A stretch of 8,830 bases of DNA, taken from positions 1 through 8,830 of the forward strand of contig JAHYJF010000145.1 in the NCBI GenBank assembly GCA_019428955.1, read 5' to 3'. The notes beneath the pieces were generated by a model. It saw nothing but the letters and a program-made list of their open reading frames with translations. It ran no database searches and was not told the DNA's origin. Positions within the stretch are counted from its first letter, which is position 1; the number at the start of each line of letters is the position of its first letter. The stretch is from Burkholderiaceae bacterium (GTDB taxonomy: Bacteria > Pseudomonadota > Gammaproteobacteria > Burkholderiales > Burkholderiaceae_E). This document shows, piece by piece, positions 1 to 7,457 of this stretch. A program made the translations under genes and the position numbers.

Positions 1-2244
1 ATCTCCGCCCACTCCCGCCACCAGCACGTTGAAGGGCGCCTCCAGTTCCTGGATCACCGGATCGGGCAGCGCCGGGAAATTGATTTCCTGGCTGCGGGTC
101 GCCGCTCCTGAGGCGCGCCGCGGAACCGCACCGTGGACCGTGACGAAGCTGGGACAGAAGCCCTCGAGACAGGTCAGGTCCTGGTTGCACGACGACTGGT
201 TGATGCGCCGCTTTCGTCCGAGGTCGGTCTCGAGCGGTTCGATCGACTGGCAATTGGAAACATCGCCGCAATCGCCGCAGCCTTCGCAGACCGCGCTGTT
301 GATGAAGGCGCGCCGTGTCGCGACCGGCCACTTGCCGCGTTTGCGCAGGCGCCGGCGCTCAGTCGCGCAGGGTTGTTCGTAGACGATCACCGAGACGTCG
401 GGAAGCTCGCGAAACTGGCGCTGGACGGCGTCGAAATCACCCCGATCCCGCACCTGCACCCCGGCCGGCAGAGCGACGCCGCGATACTTGTGAGGATCGT
501 CGCTGACCAACGCGATGTTGCCGACGCCCTCTGCCGAGAGCTCGCGGATCATCCGCTCGACCGTGAGGTCGCCGTCGACCGGCTGCCCGCCGGTCATCGA
601 GACGAAGCCGTTGAACAGGATCTTGTAGGTGATGTTGCTGTGCGCCGCCACCGCCGCCCGGATCGCCAGGAAACCGGAATGGAAATACGTGCCGTCGCCC
701 ATGTTGGTGAACACGTGCTTCTCGTCGGTGAACGGGGCCTGACCCAGCCACATCGCGCCCTCGCCGCCCATGTGCGACATGGTGGTGGTGTGCACCGGGT
801 CGAGCAAGGCCGCCATCGAATGGCAGCCGATTCCCGCCAGGGCGCGACTACCTTCGGGCAGGCGCGTCGAGCGGTTGTGGGGGCAGCCGGAGCAGAAGGT
901 CGGGATCCGCATCGGCCCCGGGACGCCGCGCTGAAGCTGGCGCACGACCGCCGCACCCGAGGCATGGGCGCCGATCGAATCGGCCACTTCCCCGGCCCCG
1001 CTGGCAAGCAGTTCGGGGTTGGTCCGGGCGAGCGTCCTGCCGATCACGTCGATGACCATGGCCGGATTGATCTCGCCCCAGTTCGGGAACACCACCGGGC
1101 CGCGGGCGCTCGCGAAGAGATGATCCGCGGCGTGTTTGCCGACGATCTCCGGCGGGTTGGCGATGCCGTACAGGATCGAGCGCACCTGCTCCTCGAGCAG
1201 CGGGCGCTTTTCCTCGACGACCACGATGGTGGTCAGTCCGGCGGCAAATTCGCGCACGATCTCCGGGTCGAGCGGCCAGACCATCCCGATCTTGAGCACT
1301 CGTAGCGGCGCCAGCGCCCGGCCGTCATCGTAGCCGAGCGTGGCCAGGGCCTGGCGCAGGTCCTGGTAGGCCTTGCCGGCCGCCACGACACCCAGCCGGG
1401 CCTCAGGCGCAGCGAGCACGATGCGGTTGAGTGCGTTGGCGCGCGCGTAGGCCAGCGCCGCGTGCAGCTTGTGTTCGTGCAGCCGCTGCTCGAGCACCAG
1501 CGGCGGGTCATAGCGCCGGATGTTGCGCCCGCCCTCGGGTGCGGTGGCGTTCTCCGGGATGACGATCCGCGGCTCTTCCGGGTCGACCAGCACCGAGCCA
1601 CCGCCCTCGACCACGTCGGTCACGACCTTCATCGCCGTCCAGCAACCCGAGAACCGGCTCATCGCGATCCCGTGCAGGCCGTAGTCGAGCAGTTCCTGGG
1701 GGTTCGACGGATAGAGCACCGGGATCCCGGTGGCCACGAACATCGAGTCAGAGTAGTTGGCCACGGTCGACGACTTGGCGCCGTGGTCGTCACCGGCGAG
1801 CGCCAGCACCCCGCCATTGGGTCCGGTACCCGCAAGGTTCGCGTGGCGCATGGGGTCGCCGCTGCGATCCACCCCCGGGCCCTTGCCGTACCAGATGCCG
1901 AACACCCCGTCGACGCGCGCCCCCGGGAACACCCCGACGTACTGGGTGCCCCACAGCGCGGTGGCGGCGAGATCCTCGTTGACGCCGGCGCGGAACACCA
2001 CGCCGTGTTCGGTCAGGGCGTCGGCCGCAGCGCCGAGTTCAAGGTCGTAGCGCCCCAGTGGAGAGCCGCGATAACCGGAGATGTAGCCGCCGGTCTTGAG
2101 GCCGGCCGCCTCATCGCGCATCCGCTGCTGGATCGGCAGCCGCACCAGCGCCTGCATGCCGGTGAGATACAACCAGCCGCCGCGAACACGGTACTTGTCC
2201 TCCAGGGTGGCCTCGAGACGCGAACTGCGCACGGCTACGTCCAT
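1..2244 (-). CDS. Indolepyruvate ferredoxin oxidoreductase, fused type (3' end outside window)
   Basis: The enzyme oxidatively decarboxylates aryl-pyruvates such as indolepyruvate or phenylpyruvate to aryl-acetyl-CoA, using thiamine diphosphate (TPP) and Fe-S clusters; it is probably cytoplasmic. My translation runs 748 codons with no stop to the left edge. Seen in order: the N-terminal YISGYRGSPLG (54-64); GDDHGAKSS (152-159); FCSGCPHN (450-457) and GDGTYFHSG (516-524), resembling TPP-site motifs of the family; a Cys-rich segment with C653, C656, C659, C665, C686, C692 and C697, ending in GFCPSF; then VLVAGVGG (740-747), which looks like the start of the gamma-type catalytic domain. Fused proteins of this family run to about 1150-1190 residues, so some 400 residues lie beyond the edge. 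The ATG at 2244 is preceded by GGAGGAGG at 7 nt and begins like the family. Exact substrate and electron acceptor cannot be told from sequence. It follows fhs by 80 bp on the same strand. Confidence 0.93.
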   Translation of the reverse strand, partial: MDVAVRSSRLEATLEDKYRVRGGWLYLTGMQALVRLPIQQRMRDEAAGLKTGGYISGYRGSPLGRYDLELGAAADALTEHGVVFRAGVNEDLAATALWGTQYVGVFPGARVDGVFGIWYGKGPGVDRSGDPMRHANLAGTGPNGGVLALAGDDHGAKSSTVANYSDSMFVATGIPVLYPSNPQELLDYGLHGIAMSRFSGCWTAMKVVTDVVEGGGSVLVDPEEPRIVIPENATAPEGGRNIRRYDPPLVLEQRLHEHKLHAALAYARANALNRIVLAAPEARLGVVAAGKAYQDLRQALATLGYDDGRALAPLRVLKIGMVWPLDPEIVREFAAGLTTIVVVEEKRPLLEEQVRSILYGIANPPEIVGKHAADHLFASARGPVVFPNWGEINPAMVIDVIGRTLARTNPELLASGAGEVADSIGAHASGAAVVRQLQRGVPGPMRIPTFCSGCPHNRSTRLPEGSRALAGIGCHSMAALLDPVHTTTMSHMGGEGAMWLGQAPFTDEKHVFTNMGDGTYFHSGFLAIRAAVAAHSNITYKILFNGFVSMTGGQPVDGDLTVERMIRELSAEGVGNIALVSDDPHKYRGVALPAGVQVRDRGDFDAVQRQFRELPDVSVIVYEQPCATERRRLRKRGKWPVATRRAFINSAVCEGCGDCGDVSNCQSIEPLETDLGRKRRINQSSCNQDLTCLEGFCPSFVTVHGAVPRRASGAATRSQEINFPALPDPVIQELEAPFNVLVAGVGGD

Positions 2245-2324
2245 GCTTGATCCTCCTCCAAGGCCAATGCTACCGCAGGTCGCTGCGCTCCGGGCACCAG
2301 AACCTGGTCACGACATAGCCACCC
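2245..2324 (-). other. 80-bp gap between fhs and the indolepyruvate oxidoreductase gene
   Basis: The gap holds the downstream gene's ribosome binding site and a weak hairpin, ACCAG-GTT-CTGGT on the minus strand (2296-2308). That hairpin has a 5-bp stem and no following T run, so it is not a convincing intrinsic terminator. I see no consensus promoter. Read-through from fhs is therefore plausible but not shown. Confidence 0.5.
2252..2259 (-). promoter_or_regulatory. Strong ribosome binding site of the indolepyruvate oxidoreductase gene
   Basis: On the minus strand GGAGGAGG lies about 7 nt before the ATG at 2244. It is the strongest Shine-Dalgarno among the six genes here and decides the start codon. 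A well-translated gene is the inference. Confidence 0.8.
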
Positions 2325-4001
2325 CTAGAACAGCCCGACGATCTTCCCGTCAGCGTCGATATCGATCTTCTCCGACGAGGGGCTGCGCGGCAGGCCGGGC
2401 ATCGTCATCACCTCGCCGCAGATCATCACCACGAACTCGGCACCGGCCGAGAGCCGGACCTCGCGGATCTTGACCACGTGACCGCTCGGGGCGCCGCGCA
2501 GCAGCGGATCGGTCGAGAACGAATACTGGGTCTTGGCGACACAGACCGGATAACTGCCGTAGCCGTTTTCCTGGAGCTGACGGATCTGGTCGCGCACCTT
2601 GGTGTCGGCCACGATGTCCGAGGCCCCGTAGATCTTGGTGGCCACGGTCTTCATCTTGTTCCAGAGGGTCTCTTCGTCCGCGTACAGCATCCGGAAATCG
2701 CCCGGCGTGGTGTCGATGACCTTGACTACGGTGCGGGCGAGATCCTCGGCGCCACGGCCGCCTTCCGCCCAGTGGCGGGCCACCACCACCTCGACTCCGT
2801 GGTGGGCCATCTTGCGCTGGACCAGTGCGATTTCCTCGGCGGTGTCGTGCTCGAAATGGTTGAGCGCGATCACGCACGGCAACCCGAAGTGGTTGCGGAT
2901 GTTGTTGACGTGGCGCTCGAGGTTGGCGATCCCCTTGGAGACCGCAGCGACATTCTCCTCGCGCAGCGCCGGCACATCGACCCCGCCGTGGTACTTGAGC
3001 GCGCGCACCGTGGCCACGATCACTACCGCGCTGGGCTGGAGCCCACTCTTGCGGCACTTGATGTCGAAGAACTTCTCGGCGCCGAGGTCGGCGCCAAAGC
3101 CGGCTTCCGTGACCACGTAGTCCGCCAGGCGCAGCGCCGACTGGGTGGCGATAACCGAATTGCAGCCGTGGGCGATGTTGGCGAACGGCCCGCCATGGAT
3201 CAGCGCCGGGTTGTTCTCGAGGGTCTGCACCAGGTTGGGCTTGATGGCGTCCTTGAGCAGTACCGCCATCGGGCCGTGGCCCCGGAGATCACGCGCCAGG
3301 ATCGGCTTCTGCTCGCGGGTGTAGCCGACGACGATCTTGCCGCAGCGCTCGCGCAGGTCGGCGAGCGAGGTCGACAGGCACAGGATCGCCATTACTTCGG
3401 AGGCGACCACGATGTCGAATCCATCCTCGCGCGGAAAGCCGTTAGGCGGCCCACCCAACCCGACGTTGATCTTGCGCAGCGCCCGGTCGTTCATGTCAAC
3501 CGACCGGCGCCAGGCGATGCGACGCAGGTCAAAGCCCAGGACGTTGCCGTGATGGATGTGATTGTCGATCAGGGCGGCCAGCAGGTTGTTGGCCAGGCCG
3601 ATGGCGTTGAAATCGCCCGTGAAGTGGAGGTTGATGTCCTCCATCGGCAAGATCTGCGCGTGACCTCCACCGGCGGCGCCGCCCTTCATACCGAACACCG
3701 GCCCGAGAGAGGGCTCGCGCAGCGCCACCATCGCCTTCTTGCCGATCCGGCACAGCCCGTCGACGAGGCCGACCGAAGTGGTGGTCTTGCCCTCGCCCGC
3801 CGGGGTCGGGCTGATCGCGGTCATCAGGATCAGGGCCCCCTGGGGGCGGTCCTTGATGGAGTCGAGGTAATCGAGCGTGATCTTGGCCTTGTAGTGGCCG
3901 TAGGGCTCGATGGCGTCATCGGGAATCCCGAGTCGGTCGCCGGCGATGTCGGTGATCCGCAGCATCTTGGCGGCCTGGGCAATTTCGATATCGGATTTCA
4001 T
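2325..4001 (-). CDS. fhs: Formate--tetrahydrofolate ligase (10-formyl-THF synthetase)
   Basis: This enzyme joins formate to tetrahydrofolate with ATP hydrolysis, giving 10-formyl-THF for one-carbon metabolism (purine and formyl-Met-tRNA synthesis, or serine formation from formate). It acts in the cytoplasm, typically as a homotetramer. From the ATG at 4001 the product has 558 residues, matching the family's usual 555-560. Seen: the N-terminal KSDIEIAQAAKM (2-13); the ATP-binding loop PTPAGEGKTTT (65-75, Lys72); REPSLGP (95-101); KGGAAGGG (106-113); the conserved EDINLHFTGD (121-130); and a C-terminus of IDIDADGKIVGLF, all close to the well-known clostridial enzymes. The frame stays open upstream to a TTG at 4058 with a weak AAGG ahead of it, adding 19 residues that do not resemble the family. 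I prefer 4001 on homology although it lacks a Shine-Dalgarno. The stop is TAG. It is divergent from leuS and lies upstream of the indolepyruvate oxidoreductase gene. Confidence 0.97.
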   Translation of the reverse strand: MKSDIEIAQAAKMLRITDIAGDRLGIPDDAIEPYGHYKAKITLDYLDSIKDRPQGALILMTAISPTPAGEGKTTTSVGLVDGLCRIGKKAMVALREPSLGPVFGMKGGAAGGGHAQILPMEDINLHFTGDFNAIGLANNLLAALIDNHIHHGNVLGFDLRRIAWRRSVDMNDRALRKINVGLGGPPNGFPREDGFDIVVASEVMAILCLSTSLADLRERCGKIVVGYTREQKPILARDLRGHGPMAVLLKDAIKPNLVQTLENNPALIHGGPFANIAHGCNSVIATQSALRLADYVVTEAGFGADLGAEKFFDIKCRKSGLQPSAVVIVATVRALKYHGGVDVPALREENVAAVSKGIANLERHVNNIRNHFGLPCVIALNHFEHDTAEEIALVQRKMAHHGVEVVVARHWAEGGRGAEDLARTVVKVIDTTPGDFRMLYADEETLWNKMKTVATKIYGASDIVADTKVRDQIRQLQENGYGSYPVCVAKTQYSFSTDPLLRGAPSGHVVKIREVRLSAGAEFVVMICGEVMTMPGLPRSPSSEKIDIDADGKIVGLF

Positions 4002-4099
4002 GGCGGCTCGCAGGAGGAAATGATCTTGTGGTTTGCGTGGCACGGACCCGGCCGGCAACCGGGACCTTAGACCGGCATTATGGCAAACATCAACTGTCG

Positions 4100-4116
4100 G
4101 CGCCGTGCTACGGCGC
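4100..4116. repeat. Perfect 7-bp inverted repeat upstream of the leuS -10 box
   Basis: GCGCCGT, a 3-nt spacer GCT, then ACGGCGC. The right arm reaches the place where a -35 element would sit for the -10 at 4137. It may be a small operator or a DNA/RNA hairpin. In G+C-rich DNA a repeat of this size can also arise by chance. Confidence 0.4.
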
Positions 4117-4136
4117 TAGCGGCCAGCCCGCGCCGT

Positions 4137-4142
4137 TATAAT
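4137..4142 (+). promoter_or_regulatory. Consensus -10 box of a leuS promoter
   Basis: TATAAT matches the sigma-70 consensus exactly within very G+C-rich DNA. It ends 37 nt before the leuS ATG, so transcription would begin near 4149 and give a leader of about 30 nt. The expected -35 position (about 4114-4119) has no good TTGACA match, and there is no TG extension before the box. The promoter is inferred from position and sequence only. Confidence 0.55.
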
Positions 4143-4179
4143 TTGCGCTTTAGTCAACCGTTGCCGCAAGCACCAGGCC

Positions 4180-6894
4180 ATGCAAGAAAAATACGACCAC
4201 CAGAGCATCGAAGCGGCAGCGCAGCGCCACTGGACCGAGGGCGATGTCTATCGCGCCCGCGAACACGACCCGCGCTTTCCCAAGGGCAAGTACTACGCCT
4301 GCTCGATGCTGCCCTACCCGTCGGGCAAGCTGCACATGGGTCATGTGCGCAACTACACCATCAACGACGTCATGTACCGCTACCTGCGCATGAACGGGTA
4401 CAACGTGCTGATGCCCATGGGTTGGGATGCGTTCGGGCTGCCGGCCGAGAACGCGGCGATGAAGAACCGGGTCGCGCCGGCCAAGTGGACCTACGACAAC
4501 ATCGCCCACATGAAGCAGCAGATGCAGTCGATGGGGCTCGCCATCGACTGGAGCCGCGAAGTCGCGACCTGCAGCCCCGAATACTACAAGTGGAACCAGT
4601 GGATCTTCCTAAAGATGCTCGAGCGAGGCATCGCCTACCTCAAGACCGGCACGGTCAACTGGGACCCGGTTGACCAGACGGTACTCGCCAACGAGCAGGT
4701 GATCGACGGACGCGGCTGGCGCTCCGGCGCCGAGGTCGAGAAGCGCGAGATTCCGATGTACTACCTGGGGATCACCCGCTACGCCGACGAACTGGTCGAC
4801 TGCCTGGCGGGGCTCGAGTGGCCGGAGCGGGTCAAGCTGATGCAGGAAAACTGGATCGGACGCTCGCATGGCGTGCGCTTCGCGTTCCGGCACCAGATCA
4901 GCGACGCTGCCGGCGCCCTGGTCGACGACGGCCGGCTGTGCGTGTTCACCACTCGTGCCGACACCATCATGGGCGTGACTTTCGTGGCGGTCGCGCCGGA
5001 ACATCCGCTGGCGAGCGTGGCAGCGGTCGGAAATCCCGAACTCACGGCGTTTATCGAGGAGTGCAAGCGCGGTGGCGTCACCGAGGCGGAACTGGCGGCG
5101 CGCGAGAAGAGCGGCCTGCCCACCGGCCTGATGGTCGAACATCCGCTGAGCGGCGCCCAGGTCCCGGTCTGGGTGGGCAACTACGTGTTGATGAGCTACG
5201 GCGACGGCGCCGTGATGGGCGTGCCGGGGCACGACGAGCGTGACCTCGAATTTGCCAACAAGTACGCCCTGCCGGTGCGCCAGGTCATCGCGCCGGCCGC
5301 CGGGTCGGACGAACTGCCGGCCTTCGACCCCACTACCTGGCACGACTGGTACGCCGACAAGGTGATCGGACGCTGCGTCAATTCCGGCTCCTATGACGGC
5401 CTGGGCTACGGCGACGCGGTGGCCCGGATCGCCGCCGACCTCGAGGAACTTGGCCTGGGCGAGATCAAGACCCAGTACCGGCTGCGCGACTGGGGCGTCT
5501 CGCGGCAGCGCTACTGGGGCACGCCGATCCCGATCATCCACTGCCAGGATTGCGGCGCGGTGCCGGTTCCCTACGATGACCTGCCGGTGCTGCTGCCCGA
5601 GAACCTGGTGCCCGACGGCAGCGGCAATCCGTTGCGCAAGGACGAGAATTTCCTGAATTGCGCCTGCCCGAAGTGCGGCGCGGCGGCGACCCGGGAAACC
5701 GACACGATGGACACTTTCGTCGATTCCGCCTGGTACTACATGCGCTATTGCTCGCCGGGTTCGGACGACGCGATCGTCGATGGCCGCAACGATTACTGGA
5801 TGCCGATGGACCAGTACATCGGCGGCATCGAGCACGCCGTTCTGCACCTCCTATACGCGCGTTTCTGGACCAAGGTGATGCGCGACATCACGGGGGAGTC
5901 GCCCGGCGCCTCGGGCGACGAACCGGGGCGCGGGATGGTCAAGTTTGACGAGCCGTTCACCCGCCTGCTGTGCCAGGGCATGGTGCTCAACCACATCTTC
6001 CTGCGCCGCGGCGCACAGGCCAAGGCCGGCGGCGTCGAATATTTCTGGCCCGAGGAGATCGAGTGGGTCCGCGATGAAGCCGGCAAACCGGCCAGCGTGC
6101 GCTCCAAGGTCGACGGCCTGCCGGTCGAGTATGCCGGTATCGGGACGATGTCCAAGTCCAAGAACAACGGCGTCGATCCGCAATCGATCATCGATCGCCA
6201 TGGTGCTGATACCGCCAGGTTGTTCGTGATGTTTGCGGCCCCGCCCGAGCAGACTCTCGAGTGGTCGGGAGCCGGTGTCGAGGGCGCCCAGCGCTTCCTG
6301 CGCCGACTGTGGGCATTCTGTCATGCCAACGCGGCGCTGCTGCAGCGGGCGATCGCGCGCGGCGGCGACCCCGGTGCCGGCAACTACAACGAGCAGCAGA
6401 AGGCGCTGCGGCGCGAATTCCATTCGGTGCTCCGCCAGGCCAGCTACGACTACGAGCGCATCCAGTACAACACCGTCGTTTCGGCAGCAATGAAGATGCT
6501 CAACGCCATCGAGGCGGCCCAGCCCGGCAGCGATGCAAGCGGCGGCATGGCGCTCGCCGAATGTGTCTCGCTCCTGCTGCGCGTGCTCTACCCGGTAGTG
6601 CCCCATGTGACCCACGCCCTGTGGGTGGAACTGGGCTTCGCCGCGCGTGACGGCGACCTGCTCAACGCTCCCTGGCCCCAGGTGGACGAAGGCGCCCTGG
6701 TGCAGGACACGGTCGAGCTGGTGTTGCAGGTCAACGGCAAGGTTCGCGGTTCGATCCAGGTGGCTGCCGACGCCGACCGCGCTGCCATCGAGCGCGCTGC
6801 CCTGGCTTCCGACGGCTTCGCCCGCCACGGCGAAGGCCGGCCGCTGCGCAAGCTGATCATCGTCCCGGGACGACTGGTCAACGTCGTACTGTGA
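4180..6894 (+). CDS. leuS: Leucyl-tRNA synthetase
   Basis: A class Ia aminoacyl-tRNA synthetase that charges tRNA-Leu with leucine and hydrolyses mischarged products. At 904 residues it is somewhat longer than the common length of about 860. The HIGH-class motif is HMGH (52-55), and the second active-site signature reads TMSKSK (656-661), with Thr where KMSKS enzymes have Lys; I recall GTMSKS in other beta-proteobacterial enzymes. The editing (CP1) domain shows TTRADTIMG (257-265) and GHDERD (350-355); Asp352 corresponds by alignment to the essential editing Asp of E. coli LeuRS. Two Cys pairs (455/458 and 496/499) suggest a zinc-ribbon module. A Gly/Pro/Ser-rich insert (about 571-585) adds some length. 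Anticodon-binding and C-terminal tRNA-binding parts follow, ending LVNVVL. The ATG at 4180 gives the family N-terminus (MQEKYDHQSIEAAAQ) although its Shine-Dalgarno is poor. The stop overlaps lptE (TGATG). First gene of the rightward operon. Confidence 0.98.
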   Translation: MQEKYDHQSIEAAAQRHWTEGDVYRAREHDPRFPKGKYYACSMLPYPSGKLHMGHVRNYTINDVMYRYLRMNGYNVLMPMGWDAFGLPAENAAMKNRVAPAKWTYDNIAHMKQQMQSMGLAIDWSREVATCSPEYYKWNQWIFLKMLERGIAYLKTGTVNWDPVDQTVLANEQVIDGRGWRSGAEVEKREIPMYYLGITRYADELVDCLAGLEWPERVKLMQENWIGRSHGVRFAFRHQISDAAGALVDDGRLCVFTTRADTIMGVTFVAVAPEHPLASVAAVGNPELTAFIEECKRGGVTEAELAAREKSGLPTGLMVEHPLSGAQVPVWVGNYVLMSYGDGAVMGVPGHDERDLEFANKYALPVRQVIAPAAGSDELPAFDPTTWHDWYADKVIGRCVNSGSYDGLGYGDAVARIAADLEELGLGEIKTQYRLRDWGVSRQRYWGTPIPIIHCQDCGAVPVPYDDLPVLLPENLVPDGSGNPLRKDENFLNCACPKCGAAATRETDTMDTFVDSAWYYMRYCSPGSDDAIVDGRNDYWMPMDQYIGGIEHAVLHLLYARFWTKVMRDITGESPGASGDEPGRGMVKFDEPFTRLLCQGMVLNHIFLRRGAQAKAGGVEYFWPEEIEWVRDEAGKPASVRSKVDGLPVEYAGIGTMSKSKNNGVDPQSIIDRHGADTARLFVMFAAPPEQTLEWSGAGVEGAQRFLRRLWAFCHANAALLQRAIARGGDPGAGNYNEQQKALRREFHSVLRQASYDYERIQYNTVVSAAMKMLNAIEAAQPGSDASGGMALAECVSLLLRVLYPVVPHVTHALWVELGFAARDGDLLNAPWPQVDEGALVQDTVELVLQVNGKVRGSIQVAADADRAAIERAALASDGFARHGEGRPLRKLIIVPGRLVNVVL

Positions 6895-7409
6895 TGGCAT
6901 CCAGCCGCCACCTCGGCCACCGCCGCCTGCTGCTGGCAGCGCTGGCCGGCGCAACTGCCGTCCTGGCCGGCGGTTGCGGCTTCGCGCTGCGCCGGGCAGC
7001 GTCGATACCATCTGACACGCTGTACCTGAGCGCGCCGCCCCATTCAGAATTGGGCGAGAAGATCCGCAGCGCCGTGCTGGCCACCGACGCCACCAGGCTG
7101 GTAACCGACCAGTCCAGCGCGGCCGCGCGGCTCGAGATCGTCAAGGAGAGTCGTGAGAAGGAAATCGTCGGCTTCTCGGCCAGCGGCCGCCCGCGCGAAT
7201 ACCAGTTGCGGCTGCGGGTGAGTTTCCGGATCGCCGCGGGTTCGAACCGGGAAGTCGTGCCAGCCACCGAACTGGTGCTGCATCGTAACCTGACCACCAC
7301 CGACGTCCAGCTGCTGTCCAAGGAGCAGGAAGAAGAAATCCTCTACCACGACATGCAGTCCGACGTCGCCCACCAGATGCTGCGGCGGCTCGCCGCCCTG
7401 CGGCCTTGA
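6894..7409 (+). CDS. lptE: LPS-assembly lipoprotein LptE
   Basis: LptE is the outer-membrane lipoprotein that plugs the LptD barrel and helps insert lipopolysaccharide into the outer leaflet. The 171-residue product has a basic N-terminus (RHLGHRR), a hydrophobic signal stretch (about 11-24) and a lipobox ending LAGG-C with acylated Cys28. Ala rather than Leu at -3 makes the lipobox slightly off consensus. GFALRRA right after the Cys matches the CGFxLR start typical of mature LptE. The rest is soluble and alternates polar and hydrophobic residues, as expected. The ATG at 6894 overlaps the leuS stop by one base (TGATG), implying translational coupling; a GTG at 6891 would add one residue. No clear Shine-Dalgarno is visible, which fits coupling. 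The family diverges strongly, so the call rests on signal, lipobox, size and position between leuS and holA. Confidence 0.9.
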   Translation: MASSRHLGHRRLLLAALAGATAVLAGGCGFALRRAASIPSDTLYLSAPPHSELGEKIRSAVLATDATRLVTDQSSAAARLEIVKESREKEIVGFSASGRPREYQLRLRVSFRIAAGSNREVVPATELVLHRNLTTTDVQLLSKEQEEEILYHDMQSDVAHQMLRRLAALRP

Positions 7410-7446
7410 GATGGCACTTACACCCACGGCGCACCGGCGCTGAGCC

Positions 7447-7450
7447 GAGG
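7447..7450 (+). promoter_or_regulatory. Ribosome binding site deciding the GTG start of holA
   Basis: GAGG lies 7 nt upstream of the GTG at 7458. No ATG in this frame precedes it, so this site supports the GTG as start codon. Confidence 0.6.
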
Positions 7451-7457
7451 CAATAAG

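Larger units (their letters stand above)
4002..4179. other. Divergent intergenic region between fhs and leuS
   Basis: This is the only true intergenic control region in the window. It contains the leuS -10 candidate (4137-4142), an inverted repeat (4100-4116) and, for the leftward direction, only a weak -10-like CATAAT read on the minus strand at 4082-4077. That would give an fhs leader of about 70 nt, but I see no fitting -35. No tRNA, T-box or riboswitch-like conserved sequence was recognised. Confidence 0.6.

Noticed and set aside
133..2250. Long plus-strand open frames (390 and 262 codons) opposite the indolepyruvate oxidoreductase gene
   Set aside because: The minus strand gives a continuous 748-codon family match over the same DNA; the opposite frames have no domain and are antisense shadows.
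2296..2308. Hairpin between fhs and the indolepyruvate oxidoreductase gene as a terminator
   Set aside because: The 5-bp stem has no T run after it on the minus strand, so it is too weak to call a terminator.
2478..4070. 530-codon open frame on the plus strand opposite fhs
   Set aside because: It mirrors fhs almost end to end, has no recognisable domain, and is rich in Arg, Val, Asp and His as expected for the antisense of a G+C-biased gene. The fhs reading matches a well-known family throughout.
6147..6165. Thr in place of the first Lys of the KMSKS motif of LeuS (TMSKS)
   Set aside because: It looked like a missing catalytic residue, but the remaining MSKSK is intact and I recall GTMSKSKNNGVDPQ from other beta-proteobacterial enzymes, so it is probably normal for the lineage.
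4609..7011. Minus-strand open frames of 412 and 386 codons under leuS and lptE
   Set aside because: They are antisense to a full-length leucyl-tRNA synthetase and show only the low-stop composition of G+C-rich antisense DNA.
7411..7443. 10-codon open frame (MALTPTAHRR) between lptE and holA
   Set aside because: No clear ribosome binding site, out of frame with holA and too short to support.
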